From positions 1,550,001 through 1,614,000 of the forward strand of contig JAVHNS010000010.1 of the NCBI GenBank assembly GCA_036872755.1: a stretch of DNA of 64,000 nucleotides. Direction: 5' to 3'. This stretch comes from Orbilia blumenaviensis. Its lineage: Eukaryota; Ascomycota; Orbiliomycetes; Orbiliales; Orbiliaceae. Shown here piece by piece: positions 1 through 12,250 of the stretch. Both the position numbers and the translations under genes were made by a program. The first letter of the stretch is position 1; every line of letters starts with the position of its first letter. The notes below the pieces were generated by a model. That model did not search any database, was not told the DNA's origin, and was given only the letters and a program-made list of their open reading frames with translations.

Positions 1-139
1 AAAGTAGCACTACTTGAGGATCCAGGGAAAACTTTCACGACGAAGGAAACCCCCGTCGCCGCCGTCGCAACTCCCCATTGAGCAAGAAAATTAGACCCCC
101 CCAAAAAAAGGTCCAAAACGGCAAATTTTTCCAAAAACG

Positions 140-2101
140 ATGTCCACGCCATCGTCGCCGCTCAGCTTGGATGCTAAAACAAAATTCCAACAGCTGTGGG
201 CTCAATTCGGTACCGCTTTCATGGAGGAACCCATGCTTCGCGACCATTCCAGACGCGTCGAGGACCTTGTGCGCGAAAACGAGCGCCTCCGTCTGGAGGT
301 CACGTCTGCCAAGGCGGAGCAGACAAGGCAATCGTCGGAGCACAGGAATACCGCCGAGGAACTGGAGAGCTTGAGGGAAGAAGTTAACCAGGAGGTGAAA
401 AGCGGGATGGAGAGAGTTCAGGAAAGAAATGCGGCGCTTGCGAGAAAGGATAAGGAAGTCATGGGACTACGAATGGAGATGAAAGGAATGGAGGCGATAT
501 GGGCGCAAGAGAGACAGAGGTTCAGGCAAACGATTCGCTTGCTTAAAGATGAGCTGGAGAGCCAGACCCTTGCACATGATAAACTCCGAAAGAATGTTGC
601 TGTTCTAACGGGTAACTATGACAGTGGGGATGACGAGTACGATGAGGAAGAGGAGGAAGAGTTGGCCAATCAAGCTGAATTACAGTTACAAGCTGAGAGG
701 AGCTTACAAGCCGGTGCATCTTACAGGAGAGCTAGCAGGCGCTTACAGGTCGAGGAAACTCCTGGAGTTGAAGAAACCAATGGGCACATAGCTCCGGAAG
801 AAGACGAGGACGAAGACGATTATCACCAAGTGGGGAACGGAGACGTCTACGCAATCGAGGATGGTGAAGAGGACGACGAAGAACAAGCTGAACCTGGCGG
901 GGATGAGGACGAAGGACCTGCCGAAGAAGATGAAGAAGAAGAAACTGCTCTCAGGCCCGAGGACCACGACGTCGAACCCGCGAAGAAAAACAATTCGGAA
1001 AAGGCCGAGTCTGACGATGTCCCGGAACCCGAGCAGCCGCTTCGACGCTCCACAAGGATACGACACTCCGAAGCAGCAACGACCGTGGAACCCATCAATG
1101 GCAACGAAACGGTCCAACTAACCGGTACTAAGCGGGGGCGCGATGAATCCAGTGACAGAGCCACCGTCGATGGAACCAACCAAATCCCTGAAGCTGAGAC
1201 CGAGCGCAATGGTGTTCCTCCCACGCAACCGGAGGCGGCGGAGAACTCGGATGTTGTGGAGCGCCCTGCGAAGCGCACAAGGCGCCAGACAGAGCGGTAT
1301 AGCAATGCTCTAGAATCAAACAAGAACTTTGCTAAAATTATGACCCCACCAGCCACCTCTCCTCCCTTTCTTCCGTCCGTCCTGCCGCGTAGGCGATCCC
1401 CTACTCGCAAGCAAACTTCTCTCTCGCAAACCTCTACCCCTGTCAACCGTCGCGGATCCAAGCGAGGTGCGGCAGCGGCACAGACAGCTAAAGCAGAAGC
1501 AGAAGCAGAAGCAGAAGCTACAGCTCCAACAGCCCCTGCCAGCGCCCCTCCAAAGACAAAGGCCACGCAAACGGCCAAATCCCCAGCGAAAAAACCAGCA
1601 AAGGCCCCCCCAAAATCCCCAGCAAAAGCCCCCAAATCGCCCGCACGACCCCTAAGATCACCCCGACTCACCAAAAAATCCCAACCAAAATCGCCCTGGT
1701 CGGCATACCCCACGAAAATGTTCGACTTCACACTCGTTTCCGGTTTTAAGCATGGTCGCAGCCTCATTGTAGGTGACGAGAAAATTCGCGACCAGATGGA
1801 GGGGCTACTCCCCAGGACAACAGACCGCATCCGCGAAGTTGCCGTTACTCCCGGCTTCTGGAGGTCGTATGCGCATAAACGAAACTCGCAAAGAATCGCG
1901 CAGGGGTTGGACCCCCATTGTGCGTTTACTAGCCAGTTTCCTCTCAACAGCACGGAAGTTGAGACGGAGAACCAATGGGAGGACGGGACCGACTTCGCCT
2001 GCTCCAACTGCCTCAGAGAAGGCATTGTTTGCTTTACGGTCGGACGCAGGCTGGATACGGAAAAGTACGGGGCAACCTATAGGCCCCCGAAGAGGTCCTA
2101 G
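140..2101 (+). CDS. Coiled-coil, acidic/basic low-complexity protein, probably nuclear (653 aa)
   Basis: This is a single uninterrupted reading frame of 653 codons from an ATG in good context (aaaacgATG). Residues about 35-160 form a charged heptad-like coiled coil rich in Glu, Arg and Leu. Residues about 165-280 are a strongly acidic Asp/Glu block. Residues about 430-530 are rich in Ala, Lys, Pro and Ser with repeated KSPAK-type motifs like those of histone H1 tails, and include an alternating Ala-Glu run coded by a GCAGAA repeat near 1494-1520. The last 130 residues look folded and carry a small Cys cluster (CSNC followed by C at +7). Acidic plus SPAK-type basic tracts suggest a chromatin or nuclear role, but this is inferred from composition only. 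I recognise no catalytic domain. The long minus-strand frames over it are antisense shadows. Confidence 0.8.
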   Translation: MSTPSSPLSLDAKTKFQQLWAQFGTAFMEEPMLRDHSRRVEDLVRENERLRLEVTSAKAEQTRQSSEHRNTAEELESLREEVNQEVKSGMERVQERNAALARKDKEVMGLRMEMKGMEAIWAQERQRFRQTIRLLKDELESQTLAHDKLRKNVAVLTGNYDSGDDEYDEEEEEELANQAELQLQAERSLQAGASYRRASRRLQVEETPGVEETNGHIAPEEDEDEDDYHQVGNGDVYAIEDGEEDDEEQAEPGGDEDEGPAEEDEEEETALRPEDHDVEPAKKNNSEKAESDDVPEPEQPLRRSTRIRHSEAATTVEPINGNETVQLTGTKRGRDESSDRATVDGTNQIPEAETERNGVPPTQPEAAENSDVVERPAKRTRRQTERYSNALESNKNFAKIMTPPATSPPFLPSVLPRRRSPTRKQTSLSQTSTPVNRRGSKRGAAAAQTAKAEAEAEAEATAPTAPASAPPKTKATQTAKSPAKKPAKAPPKSPAKAPKSPARPLRSPRLTKKSQPKSPWSAYPTKMFDFTLVSGFKHGRSLIVGDEKIRDQMEGLLPRTTDRIREVAVTPGFWRSYAHKRNSQRIAQGLDPHCAFTSQFPLNSTEVETENQWEDGTDFACSNCLREGIVCFTVGRRLDTEKYGATYRPPKRS

Positions 2102-2283
2102 TCCACTCACCCTCCTAACAGTTATAGAGAGGGCTGGGTTTTTGTCCGACTGGTGTGTTCTGAAACGCGCTTTTACACCATCTTTTCTGGGTTGCTTCTT
2201 GGGCGCCAGTAGCCCCCGAATTTTTTGCTTGTCCTTATGATAGCTCTTTCATATTTTCCTTCTACTATGGGCGTATGAGAAGG

Positions 2284-2289
2284 AATAAA
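2284..2289 (+). terminator. Candidate polyadenylation signal AATAAA
   Basis: An AATAAA hexamer lies about 180 nt after the stop codon of the coiled-coil gene, followed by T-rich sequence. The hexamer and distance suit a fungal 3' UTR end, but fungal poly(A) signals are degenerate. Confidence 0.35.
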
Positions 2290-4588
2290 CTTTGTGCATT
2301 GCTTGTCTCAGCCCTCACTCGTTGGCTCTTAACACCCAACTTTCTCCCCCCTCCCCTTCTTCACAGTGTATAAACATTAGCTTTTCCACCCTCTCCTACA
2401 ATTCTCGTAATATGATTTGATACAGACAAAGACACTCGCGCGCGCGGTTTAAACCCCATAACTTTGACGGTGCGACTTATCCTTCTCAAAGCCACTTATG
2501 TCCTTTTCTTCTTTTTTGCTACCAGGTTTTTTTTCCATGATATGGCCCCCACCTTAACTACTAGCGTGTGTGTTAACTTATACCTCTTATTACTCTTATA
2601 TCGGTTCTCCATCGCCTTTCCCTTAGCCCATTTCCGCGGTTCCAGCATACGGCGACCTTGCGTTGATGGGTGCACTGTCAAAGGGCTGACTACTTATCAT
2701 GACATTGTTTTCTTATTGCTTTCTCCTTTTTTTTTCTTTGTTGTTCTTTTTGTTTTTTAATGCTAGGTTCGGCTGCGATACGATATATGCGAGGGGAGAT
2801 GTCATTAGGCTTGTGCAATAACCGTGGAATTATAAACCAGGCTGGCTACTCAAATAGCTGGGCTTGGAATGGATGATGTTGTTTATAGGATGATAAAAGA
2901 CGTAGTTTTTTTTTCGGTGAGAGAATTGGGTCTATTATATAGACTTTTAGGATAGCCAAAAAGGGTTGATGGTGTTTACTTCGGTATAGTGTATTTTGCG
3001 TAAGAACATGGTGATGTTGTTACGTAGTTACAATGTCGCTGTTTACAGTGTCGCCGCGGCGTCGTTACAGTGGCACATCTTCCTCAAAAACGGCCGCTTT
3101 CAAAGTTGAGCGAGGCATGCATCCGGGAACTTTTAGCGTGCACATGTGAGAAAGGTTCCTGCCGCCCGCTGTTGCATGTTGGAGGGTCGATCTTGGCGCG
3201 CCTCAAAAAGATTGGTTTGTGTGACGTTGACGCGAGTTCGCGTGATCTTTTGTTGCGGCTGATTAGGGACGATTGCCTGATGGGGAAATGCAACAGGGAG
3301 AAACGGTTTTTTGGGTTGTTTAGATTTATTTGGTGAATTTGGGTTTGCCAAAGTTTTGGTAGCCAGTATGACGGGCTTAAAAAGTTACAACTTTCTATAT
3401 TTGCTTTGCATGTATATCGCTTGTATAGTCCAACATTAATTTGACCAATGGGTTCATGTCTTTTGTTTGTAAAAGCCCATAAAATTCTGATGTGTTACCA
3501 TCCAGGCTACTATGCAATTAACTGTCAGTGTTGTCCAAAATTCTCTCTTCGGGTCAATCCATCAGCCTAGCGGGAAAATCTTTCTGTACTTCTCAGATAT
3601 ACTCTGCTTCGCTAATTAAATGGGACTTGGAGAATGAAAGTTAGAAAATAGAGATCCAAGACACTAATGATAACAAAAGTTATGACAGTCAGCCTTTGTT
3701 CCGTCAAAACGGATTATCGGCGCATGGTATATATAACGCCGGTCATTTCAAGCTTTCCTTGGCGCACACGAGACCATATACCATGCATCCTGTCTATCTT
3801 CGATCACCTCGCAGAAATTATCATCCCATACCGATCGAACAACCCATATACAGTCGGAAAATTTCCAAACTTTTTCTTACGCAACACCTCAAAAAGCCCA
3901 CCAACAACAGAGCTTGGCCCTCTTTTCGTTGATCCCTGACACCAAAATCCCTGTTAAGCCATCCATTCCATTTCCCAAAAGAATGGTATAATAGCATTTT
4001 GACCAACTATTACAACTAAAAAAAAAGTGAAAACGGGGTAAGTATACCCGCAGATCTGATACGCACCGACGAGTTTTTTTCAAAAAAAGAAGCGTGGGAC
4101 CCGCCACCAGCTATCTTCGGACCGCCTCCCCGCATAGGAGCCGAAACTTTAGACTACCAAACAGCCTAACACCGCCAAGCGAAAATCGTGCCCCATCTCA
4201 AATCTATCGATATTCTTAGGACTCCGCCCCTAGTCAATGCGTGGGCATGCCTTTTCCCTTTGATTACAACCCCCCCTGGTGCCGGACCGAGGATTTCAAA
4301 CCCAGATTTGTCCGTCTACTAGGTTTCAAAGTTTGGTAAACGTCTGTGAGTGGTGGAAATTCTGAGGTCAAGAAATTCCAAGAGTGGTTTTGGCAAAAGC
4401 TTCGTTTGTGGGGCCCTTCCAGGGGGTTTGGAGGAAGCGGCATACGGAACCATGGTTAACCATGATATCTCTTTTGGAAAGTGGGAAAGGGAGGATTGAA
4501 TGGCCCTGAGAGAATTACGTCGCAGGGCAGGTTTTTTTGATTGTATAAAAATTCCGCGATCAGATAACGCTGAAATGAGTCTGGAAGC

Positions 4589-4598
4589 TATATAAATA
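4589..4598 (+). promoter_or_regulatory. TATA box of the pectate lyase gene
   Basis: TATATAAATA lies about 150 nt upstream of the lyase ATG and is followed by pyrimidine-rich leader sequence. A strong TATA element is common in inducible secreted-enzyme genes of fungi. The transcription start itself is not visible. Confidence 0.5.
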
Positions 4599-4741
4599 GG
4601 ATAGGTTCTATCTGGTTCAATGCTCCTGGTTTTTTTGTATTAACAGCATCGATCGGTCTTCTCTCGTTTTGTCAATTTATTAAATTTTGGTGCATGCAGC
4701 GCATTCCATTCTTCAGTGAAGAAAAATACATATAGACAAAT

Positions 4742-6095
4742 ATGGTTACAAAGGTTATCATCGGCCTCGCCATTGCGGCGGCTGTTAATGCGCAGGCTCA
4801 ACCGTACGCACAGTGCGGTGGTTCTGGCTTCACTGGGCCCACCAGTTGTATTTCGGGGTGGACTTGTGTCTATAGCAACGAATGTGAGTTACATAACTTA
4901 AGAATACATGATACTAGATGAACGCTATGGTGAGAGCTGGCACTGACGAGGTTGGAACTAGGGTACTCCCAATGCCTTCAGTCGACTGGAACGACTGCCG
5001 CTACAACCGCAAAGACGACCACTAAATCGACCACTACATCCTCCAAGGCGGCAACTACCGCATCGACCAAGACTACCACCAAGGCTAGCACAACCCTTGC
5101 GACATCGACTACGAAGACTTCGTCGCAGCCAGCAGCCAGCGGCTCCTGCATTGCTCAGTGCACGTAAGTGGTTCCCCACGCATATTCCCGCGGTATAGCC
5201 TCTTAAGAGTAAACTTTGTACTAACCGGCCATATAGTGTCGGATACTGCACATTGAACGGTGGAACCACCGGCGGCATCGGTGGTACCGTCAGCACAGTC
5301 AGCACTCTTGATGCCCTCATCGCTGCCCTCGACAACGACACTCCAAAGATCGTTTACATCTCCGGCACCATCTCCGGCAACGTCCAAGTCGACGTCGGCT
5401 CCAACACCCACGTGATCGGAAAATCCGGCTCCCAGCTAGTCGGCGTCGGTCTCCGCGCCTGGCGTCGCAAGAACATCGTCTTCTCAAACCTCAAGATCTC
5501 AAAATGTCTCGCACCGATCGATAACATCATTATCCAAGAAACCACAAACGTTCTGGTTGATCACTGCGATCTTTCATCCGACCAGGCTCATGATAAAGAC
5601 TACTACGACGGCGCTTTGGATATGTCCCACGCCACTGACTTCGTCACCGTTTCTAACACTTACGTCCACGACCACTACAAATGCTCATTAATCGGTCACT
5701 CCGACAACAACGGTTCCGAAGACACAGGTCATCTCCGCGTCACATACTACCGTAACCGCTGGTCAAGCTGCAACTCCCGCCAACCATCCGTTCGCTTCGG
5801 AACCGTCCATGTCGTTAACAACTATTTCCAAAACTCCGAGTTGGGGTATACATCCCGTATGGGAGCACAGATGCTCGTGGAGTATTCGAAGTGGGTTAAC
5901 GTTGCTTCGATTGATTACGAGGAATCGAAGCAGACCGGGTATGTGGTTACCAGAGGAAATGATTATGGAACTGGCAAGACTCCAATTTTACCGGTGGGGA
6001 CTTTGAATTCGGTGCCTTACTCTTATAGCACTTTGGCGGTTGGGGATGTGGACTCTTATACTTCGGCTAATGCTGGGCAGAAGTTGAGCTGTTAA
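4742..6095 (+). CDS. Secreted pectate lyase (PL1) with N-terminal CBM1
   Basis: Three exons (4742-4883, 4962-5163, 5237-6095) give 400 aa. Introns of 78 and 73 nt have GTGAGT and GTAAGT donors. Residues 1-18 are a signal peptide. Residues 21-53 are a CBM1 cellulose-binding module with the QCGG motif, four Cys and the aromatic WYSQC end; the first intron splits the Trp codon. A Thr/Ser/Lys linker follows to about 113. The rest is a polysaccharide lyase family 1 beta-helix: VDHCDLSSD and [15 protein letters not shown] match the calcium-binding Asp region, and [17 protein letters not shown] carries the conserved Arg block. The enzyme should cleave polygalacturonate by beta-elimination outside the cell, held on plant cell wall by the CBM1. 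A TATA box lies about 150 nt upstream. Confidence 0.93.
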
Positions 6096-8772
6096 ATTAA
6101 TGCTTTGAGTTGGGTGGTGCGGTGCATGTGGTGTGTATATATTAGAAAGAGAAAAGAGTAGTATTGTATATATTTATTCAGTACATAAATTACCATAGTA
6201 GATATTTGCATAAAGAGTTACATCATACGTTCACACTATAATATGAGTTCAACTGAATGCAACTGCATTGGAAACTATTGGACCTTGATAGTAATCCCGA
6301 CTGCTACAGACCTTCACACTCCTAACCGGTATGTAGTAACTCCACTTTAAAATGGCCCTTCCGCGAAAGGACTTCTCAAGCGGTCCCAGCAGAATAAGCT
6401 GCGAGATCGAGATTTCTTGCAGTCTCGGCTCAGCATCCTCGTAAAGCAGGATAGAGGAAATTGCAACAGTATTAGTTGTGTTGGTAGACGCTCTAACCGA
6501 ATATATATATGTGGCGCGGATATACAGCGTAGCTTAGATAGCAATGTCATGTCACAAAAGACCAAACATTAGGACAAGATGGCGAATAAAAGTTACTACT
6601 GCCTGGCCATTTCAGGTACCTGCAATACCATCAATTGTTAAATTTAGTCTAAACATTCTTAGGACACATTAGCGAACTTCTAAATGCTATGTGAGCTCTG
6701 TGAGCTAGGCGTTTAGTTAACGAGATAACACTTTCCGAGCCACCATATGAAATTGCGGAACACGGGTATGAAAGGTAGAGTCATTGTTCTAGCCAGTCTC
6801 GTAGCCTGTTCCAGCTCCCAGCCAGACAGCAGTTTCTTCCAGCCACCAGTTCCATGCATACCGAAGCTTTGTGGCTGGTGGATACCCATATCCCCATTCC
6901 CGTCCTCTACTGCGTAAATAACGTTACCAGCCACTTTTGATGCGTTAGCATCGAAGCCCATCCCGTGCCCCTCGTGGCTGCAGCGCTCAGCGACAGTTAC
7001 TTCGAGCTCGAGCCTGAGTCACCATTCTATTCCGCGGATCCGTGAGCTCCCAATGTTACATAAGCGACGGGCTCCTGAAGATTTTTTAGCTGTATATCCA
7101 CTTTCCGCCTGGCCTGGCGTTTCATAACGGAAATCCCGCGATCTTGCATGATCCGGATAACCAAAATGTGTTCCCCTTACCAGGTACACTCTCGGTGCGC
7201 CTTACAATACCAATTTTGGGAGCGGGAAGGGAAACCACGTTGGCCGTCACGGGTCGAACATGGCTCTAAGCGCCGCCGCATTTTAAAAAAATCCACCCAC
7301 TCAGGCCTGCCGCATGCAACATTGGGATATCGATGAGCTGGTCCCTTGCGGGTGGTCCAGCAAATCTTCAATGGTAATCATAGACTAAACCGGATGTGGA
7401 ACATCGTCTGAGATGGCATTGAAGACTTCGAGTCAACTAGGCACATTATTCTCATAACGCATTATTATCCTCGTCTATGGAACCTCGTGATGGGTGCAGA
7501 GGCATTTTGGGACTGGAATGGCCCGCTGGCGGAAAGCTTACAAAACAGACAGCAAACCAATTCACGCTAACCGAAACCCCTCTCTGCGTTGGCTAGCATG
7601 GTGGCTATGATCTGAGGAGCGCTAACCAAGAGCTCGAATCCCAACCCCGGTAACTAAAGAGAGCATGAATTGGTCGCCTCGTACCCGAGCGAACGAGTGA
7701 ACGAGAATTTGAAGGAAGTCAGACTTTCTGACACAGACAAACGCTGCGCCCATTTTTGCGAACTAGTAAAGAACGGGCCAGACTGGACACGACAGAATCG
7801 GTAGAAGTTTGCCGGGAAACAGATTCGACTCTCAGATCATACATGAGCATTACATGCGCATACACGCATGCCGACATATCATGCAGGGCCACGATTCCCC
7901 ATGTCCAGAAAATTGGGCCTCCCATGTTCTCCCGTTTAGCGCTCCCCGAAAATGGATGTGGGTTGTGGCGAAGTAGGCCAGCAAGATGTGGCGCATTAGA
8001 GAAAGTGGTATCTTCCTATTGGCCTAAAAGTGTGGCGATGTCCCATGTCATCATGCATTTTTCAGCTGAAGATCGCCTCTGGATGCTGGAAAGGGTTTAG
8101 GCGAGCTGGAAGATGCTCGGAGATGCAAGAAAAGTCGATCGAGGAGAAGCACCCTGGTCCTCCCTATTTTGGGTTCGAATCCCCGTGCGTGGTGGTGTTA
8201 CTTGGTGCCTCTTTGGCATTCTGCTGTTGTTGCTAATAATGCTGTACAACAAAGAGGAATGGGGGATCTGGCAGCTGATTCGGACAAAGCATACGAAGCT
8301 AGCAAGAAGTCTCCCATCCATGGACGGGCGAACAGAAAAATACTATGCATGCAACCATGTCAGCTCTCTCTCCAAAGTTGACATGGTGCCGCAGTCGTAA
8401 TGCAGTTTGACGTCCAACCAGCCATTTCTTGCCTACTTGGAACCCTGTTAGTCTTGATTTGACTCTTGATCTGATTTTTATCTATAAAGGCACCTTTTTC
8501 GCCGCCGACTTAGAGTAAAGAATTTTTTTTATTCTCCAGAGATCAAACTAAGCTACATCTTCGAGCTTGAGCTTCTTAGCAGGTTAACTACTTGGGATAT
8601 TCGATATATCCTATAAACAACCTCCCTCAAAGATATTCGAACTTTACAATATATATTCCACTCGACGAATCCTTTCCGGTTTCTCGCATTACCTAGTATC
8701 ACAAGCAAAATCTCTCTATAAACAAAACAAGGGCTTCCTGGAGAATCCCATTCGACATTAACATCTACCAAA
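6096..8772. other. Intergenic region, no confident gene
   Basis: About 2.7 kb. The best open frame is a minus-strand 82-codon stretch with an ATG at 6961 (down to 6713), with no recognisable domain or splice partner. Other frames use non-ATG starts. The T-loop-like string near 8170 was examined as a tRNA and rejected. The right end contains the leader of the next gene. Confidence 0.4.
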
Positions 8773-9642
8773 ATGTCCAAGAACGCTAAATCTGCTCAAT
8801 TCGGCGAGCGCGAGTTCCGTGAAGCTCGCGCAGCCATGGACGCCCGAGAAGCCAGAGACGCCAGAGACGCTAGAGACTCCAGAGACGCTAGAGATTCACG
8901 CAAGGACCGTCACGAACGTTCCGACAAAGAACGTGAGAGTTCTCGCCGCCGCCGTCGTCATAGGTCTCCATCCTACGATTCATCAGATTACGATTCCGAC
9001 GATTCTTACTACCGCCCGGCTTCCCCACCTCGCCGCCCTACAAGGCGTCATACAACCGCACAACCACACTCTGATGGCGAGGAGCGAGGATATCGTCGTC
9101 GCTCTCGCAGCCGAGAATACAGAAGACGTGACTCCGACCACTTCTCTGAGCGATCCCGCAGCAGGGAAAGGGAAAAGGGAAACCTCGTCGAGGATCTCCT
9201 CGCCGCTGTTGGTCTGTTACAATCTAAGCACAAGGATGGACGAAGCAACAGATCGGTCGGTGACGATGATGCCCGAAAGAAGCATACTCGTGAGGCACTA
9301 CAGGCCGCACTTACTGCCGCTGCCATGGAAGCTTTCCGAACCCGAAAGGACGGAAAACTCACACCTCAAAGAATCATGCAGATTGCAGGTGCAGCCATTG
9401 CAGCTGGTGGGTTGGATGTTCTAGTTGACAAGGCTGGTGGAAACGCCGGCAGCATGAGGAGTATTATTGAGTCGGTGGTTGGCGGACTCGCAACCAGCAA
9501 GACTATGGGTGGAAAGGTTCAGCAGAAGCGGGAGGGAGGTGTCGCTGACAAGCTTGGATCTGGAGTTGTTGGTATGGCTGCCAGGCATTTGGCAAGGAGC
9601 ATGAGCCAGGGGCCTACCAGGCGAAAGACTTCAAGATACTAA
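8773..9642 (+). CDS. Arg/Ser/Asp-rich protein with glycine-rich helical C-terminus (289 aa)
   Basis: Single exon of 289 codons starting at an ATG in good context (ccaaaATG). Residues 15-45 are a near-perfect tandem of A/S-R-D triplets (for example ARDARDSRDARDSR). Residues 45-140 are rich in Arg, Ser and Tyr, in the style of RS domains. The C-terminal half is different: Ala/Gly-rich amphipathic segments (IAGAAIAAGGLDVLVDK, IIESVVGGLAT) resembling the small-residue C-termini of widespread uncharacterised fungal proteins with charged N-terminal halves. No transmembrane prediction can be made by eye. The function is unknown; RNA or membrane association would be guesses. The tandem RD triplets suggest replication slippage. 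Confidence 0.8.
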   Translation: MSKNAKSAQFGEREFREARAAMDAREARDARDARDSRDARDSRKDRHERSDKERESSRRRRRHRSPSYDSSDYDSDDSYYRPASPPRRPTRRHTTAQPHSDGEERGYRRRSRSREYRRRDSDHFSERSRSREREKGNLVEDLLAAVGLLQSKHKDGRSNRSVGDDDARKKHTREALQAALTAAAMEAFRTRKDGKLTPQRIMQIAGAAIAAGGLDVLVDKAGGNAGSMRSIIESVVGGLATSKTMGGKVQQKREGGVADKLGSGVVGMAARHLARSMSQGPTRRKTSRY

Positions 9643-10005
9643 GCCGGTGGAAGCCGGGCCAGGGTTTCTATTTTCATGAATGTTATTTTTGCTCTTCCTG
9701 TTTCTTGATTCTATAACGGTCTATCGGTCGGGTTTTTGCTATTCATGAGTTATGGGTCTTTACTTTTTTGGCTTTTTTCTTGCTTCTGGGAATTCATGGT
9801 GTTTTCTCGATCTTTTTCACTTCACATGTTACTATATTTATTTCTAATTCTTTCCTTTTCCCGGATTTTTACTACACGGGATATTACGATTCTCAGTATG
9901 GAATATTTCAGTTTTTTTCATCTTTGAATTATATATACTATACTAGACGACTAGATAGCCAGACTGATTAGCTATAGCTATAAAACAAATTAACTGTGGA
10001 AGATT

Positions 10006-10031
10006 GAATTCGATATCAGGATATCGAATTC
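10006..10031. repeat. Perfect 12-bp inverted repeat with 2-bp spacer
   Basis: GAATTCGATATC is followed by AG and then by its exact reverse complement. It sits about 365 nt after the stop of the Arg/Ser-rich gene, just downstream of another short palindrome (TAGCTATAGCTA, 9969-9980). It could fold as a hairpin at an mRNA 3' end, but the arms read as EcoRI plus EcoRV sites. Confidence 0.9.
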
Positions 10032-12244
10032 TAGCTTCTGCTAGTTTTCTCGGCCACTTCCGGTTCATTTTTTCGTTCCCTGTTTTATTTGCCTCAAACA
10101 ATTTTCGCTAAAGAAATGGTGCTAATGACCTGGCCACCGAGGATTCTGGGCCTCTTGGGCAAACGGGCTTGTGAGCCCTGCGAACCTGCCTTGTGCCTTT
10201 GGTAGCTGACCCCACGGACGTGTCGTCGTAATCATCAGCTGTTGTTTAACATTTTTCATTCACTATTGGCACGAGAAGGAGACAAAATGTCTATGGCAAA
10301 AAGGAAGAGAAATCCTTCGAATTCGAATTCATCTTCCAAGCAATTGTATTACAATTGGCATTGGCCGCATGAGTTTTGCCTCGCCGACCAAAGAACCACA
10401 GGAAAAAACAAAAGGGAATGTTGAAAGAGATGCGAAAATGTTGGTTTTCCTTGGAAGTTAGTTAGCGGAAGGTGAGGGGTTCAAAACCAATCTTTTTTCG
10501 TGCCCGATGTAATTATATGTAATGACGACGTCTCTTGTGCTGCAGCTGGTGTCTACATCAGGGAAAATGTGTTGCGATCCCCCACCGATGATCTTCACTT
10601 CAGCATCGGAGACAGGCATCGGAATGGAGATCGACCATTACGTGGGTTTCTTTGGTTTCACAAAAATTTAGTAGACCCTTTCGAAAGAGTTTTTCCAAGC
10701 TAGTTTAAGCTTCGCGTATTACGTCTATTGATTTGCTATTGAAATCAATCTCTCTTGTTTTTTTTTTTTCTCCCTCGATTTTTTTCCTGCCATGGGTTTG
10801 ATCCTGTTTTCCGTCAGGAATGTCCTGTTAGGGTGCGAAGCTTATTGCAACCTCTGGATGTCTAGCTGTATTGGATACAATTGATTGGTTCAAGGGTTAA
10901 CTTGAACATGATACAGTATACTATGCGGCTGTGAAATTGAATTGAATTTATGGACATCTTCTGGGCGCACGTGGATAGGAGCGACCAGTGCTCAAGTAGC
11001 ACACAACGTAATTGTACGGCGTACGGTCTTGGTGTTACTGACATTGTGGTGCCATGAAAATTTATGCTTATGTTGACATGCGTCTGTCCTAGCTTTGTGG
11101 CGGCGGTCGACGTGCGTTCCAAGCAAAGATATAGCCTAACTAAACCACTAAACTCTGAATAGCCGACCGGTACTCCGAAAGTTGATTTCTAAAAACATCA
11201 ATTTGCCGGTAATATAACTCTTGGAGGACAAGAAATACAAGAAAGGAGAAAAAGCCAACTCTTGACAGTTGCAGTGCCCCTCGTATATATCGCGTAGTTA
11301 AGCAATTGAGGGACTTGGCCGAATAGTGGCTCCAGAATCTAAAATAAGTGGATATCCACTTCAAAGAGCGGATCCGCGGAGCCAAGCACACCGGAATGAG
11401 ATTTCTAGAAAAAGGCGGACCTTGAAACGGAATCCACTTCCATCTTCTCCATCCAAATACCTGTATGGCCGCCAAAGAGTTACAGGTTGTCCCCACACCG
11501 TCGCTCCGATGAGCCCCAGATACCGGGCTATATAAAGCAGACAGCCGACTAAATCTGTATATAGGTGGGCAAGAATGTATAGCATGTATGCGCATAAGGG
11601 TAGATCGGACAATTACCAAGGCGGCAGGTTCAGAAAGCTTGACGTATCTTAAGGAGTCTTAAGAGATCTTGTGACTGGTAGCATTTCCCCTACCCCCTGT
11701 CGCTGCAGCGCTTGGAGGCATATGCAATGACAGGCCGGGGTGGTGGGGACGGTTTTGGTGAGCGAAGAGCTAAAGAAAACCCCGCCAAGGGGTTGAAACT
11801 ACAGCCGGAATGACATCCGTCAAACAACATGGGATCTCGGTGCTTGTTCTGCGCGGACCGGATGCTCCGCACTTAAAACACGCAGGCGTCAAGGGCTTCC
11901 AATAATTGCAAAACAGACTATTGGGATTCCGCCATAATTTGTCTGTATAATTTTTTTTGGTGTCTTGCGTTCGCAGGCCAGGCCATTGGAGCGGAGGCAC
12001 CATTAACCCGGACATCACTGGAGCCCTTCCCTGCGCTTAGAATTGCCCCCCCATTGATTGATCCTTTCCAATGTGATCTGGATCTTGGATTACCCCCCTT
12101 CAAGCCTTTAATCTCGCTGGTAGAAAATATGGTCGGGGTTACGGATTGATTAGCCGTTAAGATTGGAGGCGGTGACGTTGATTCACGAGTCAAGCCTCCA
12201 AGCCCTCAAGTCTTTTTCCAATTAAGCTGTGGTCCATGCTGGAA

Positions 12245-12250
12245 TATAAA
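12245..12250 (+). promoter_or_regulatory. TATA box of the GH131 gene
   Basis: TATAAA lies about 175 nt before the ATG. A pyrimidine-rich leader (CCCTCTTCTTC) follows, as is usual near fungal transcription starts. Confidence 0.45.

Larger units (their letters stand above)
2102..4741. other. Intergenic region, no supported gene
   Basis: About 2.6 kb between two plus-strand genes. It holds the 3' UTR of the upstream gene, pyrimidine-rich stretches near 2490-2760, and the promoter of the pectate lyase at its right end. The open frames here are short and lack ATG starts or recognisable sequence. I see no RNA gene or repeat that I can support. Confidence 0.5.

Noticed and set aside
847..2025. Minus-strand 392-codon open frame
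   Set aside because: It lies antisense to the acidic/basic coiled-coil gene; its Ser/Ala-rich sequence is the mirror of Asp/Glu and Ala/Lys codons.
8100..8185. Possible tRNA around GGTTCGAATCC
   Set aside because: The T-stem pairs at only three positions, and no matching acceptor, D or anticodon arm can be folded upstream.
11140..11619. Minus-strand 159-codon frame
   Set aside because: It starts with TTG, has no recognisable sequence, and its length is within chance expectation for six frames of this window.
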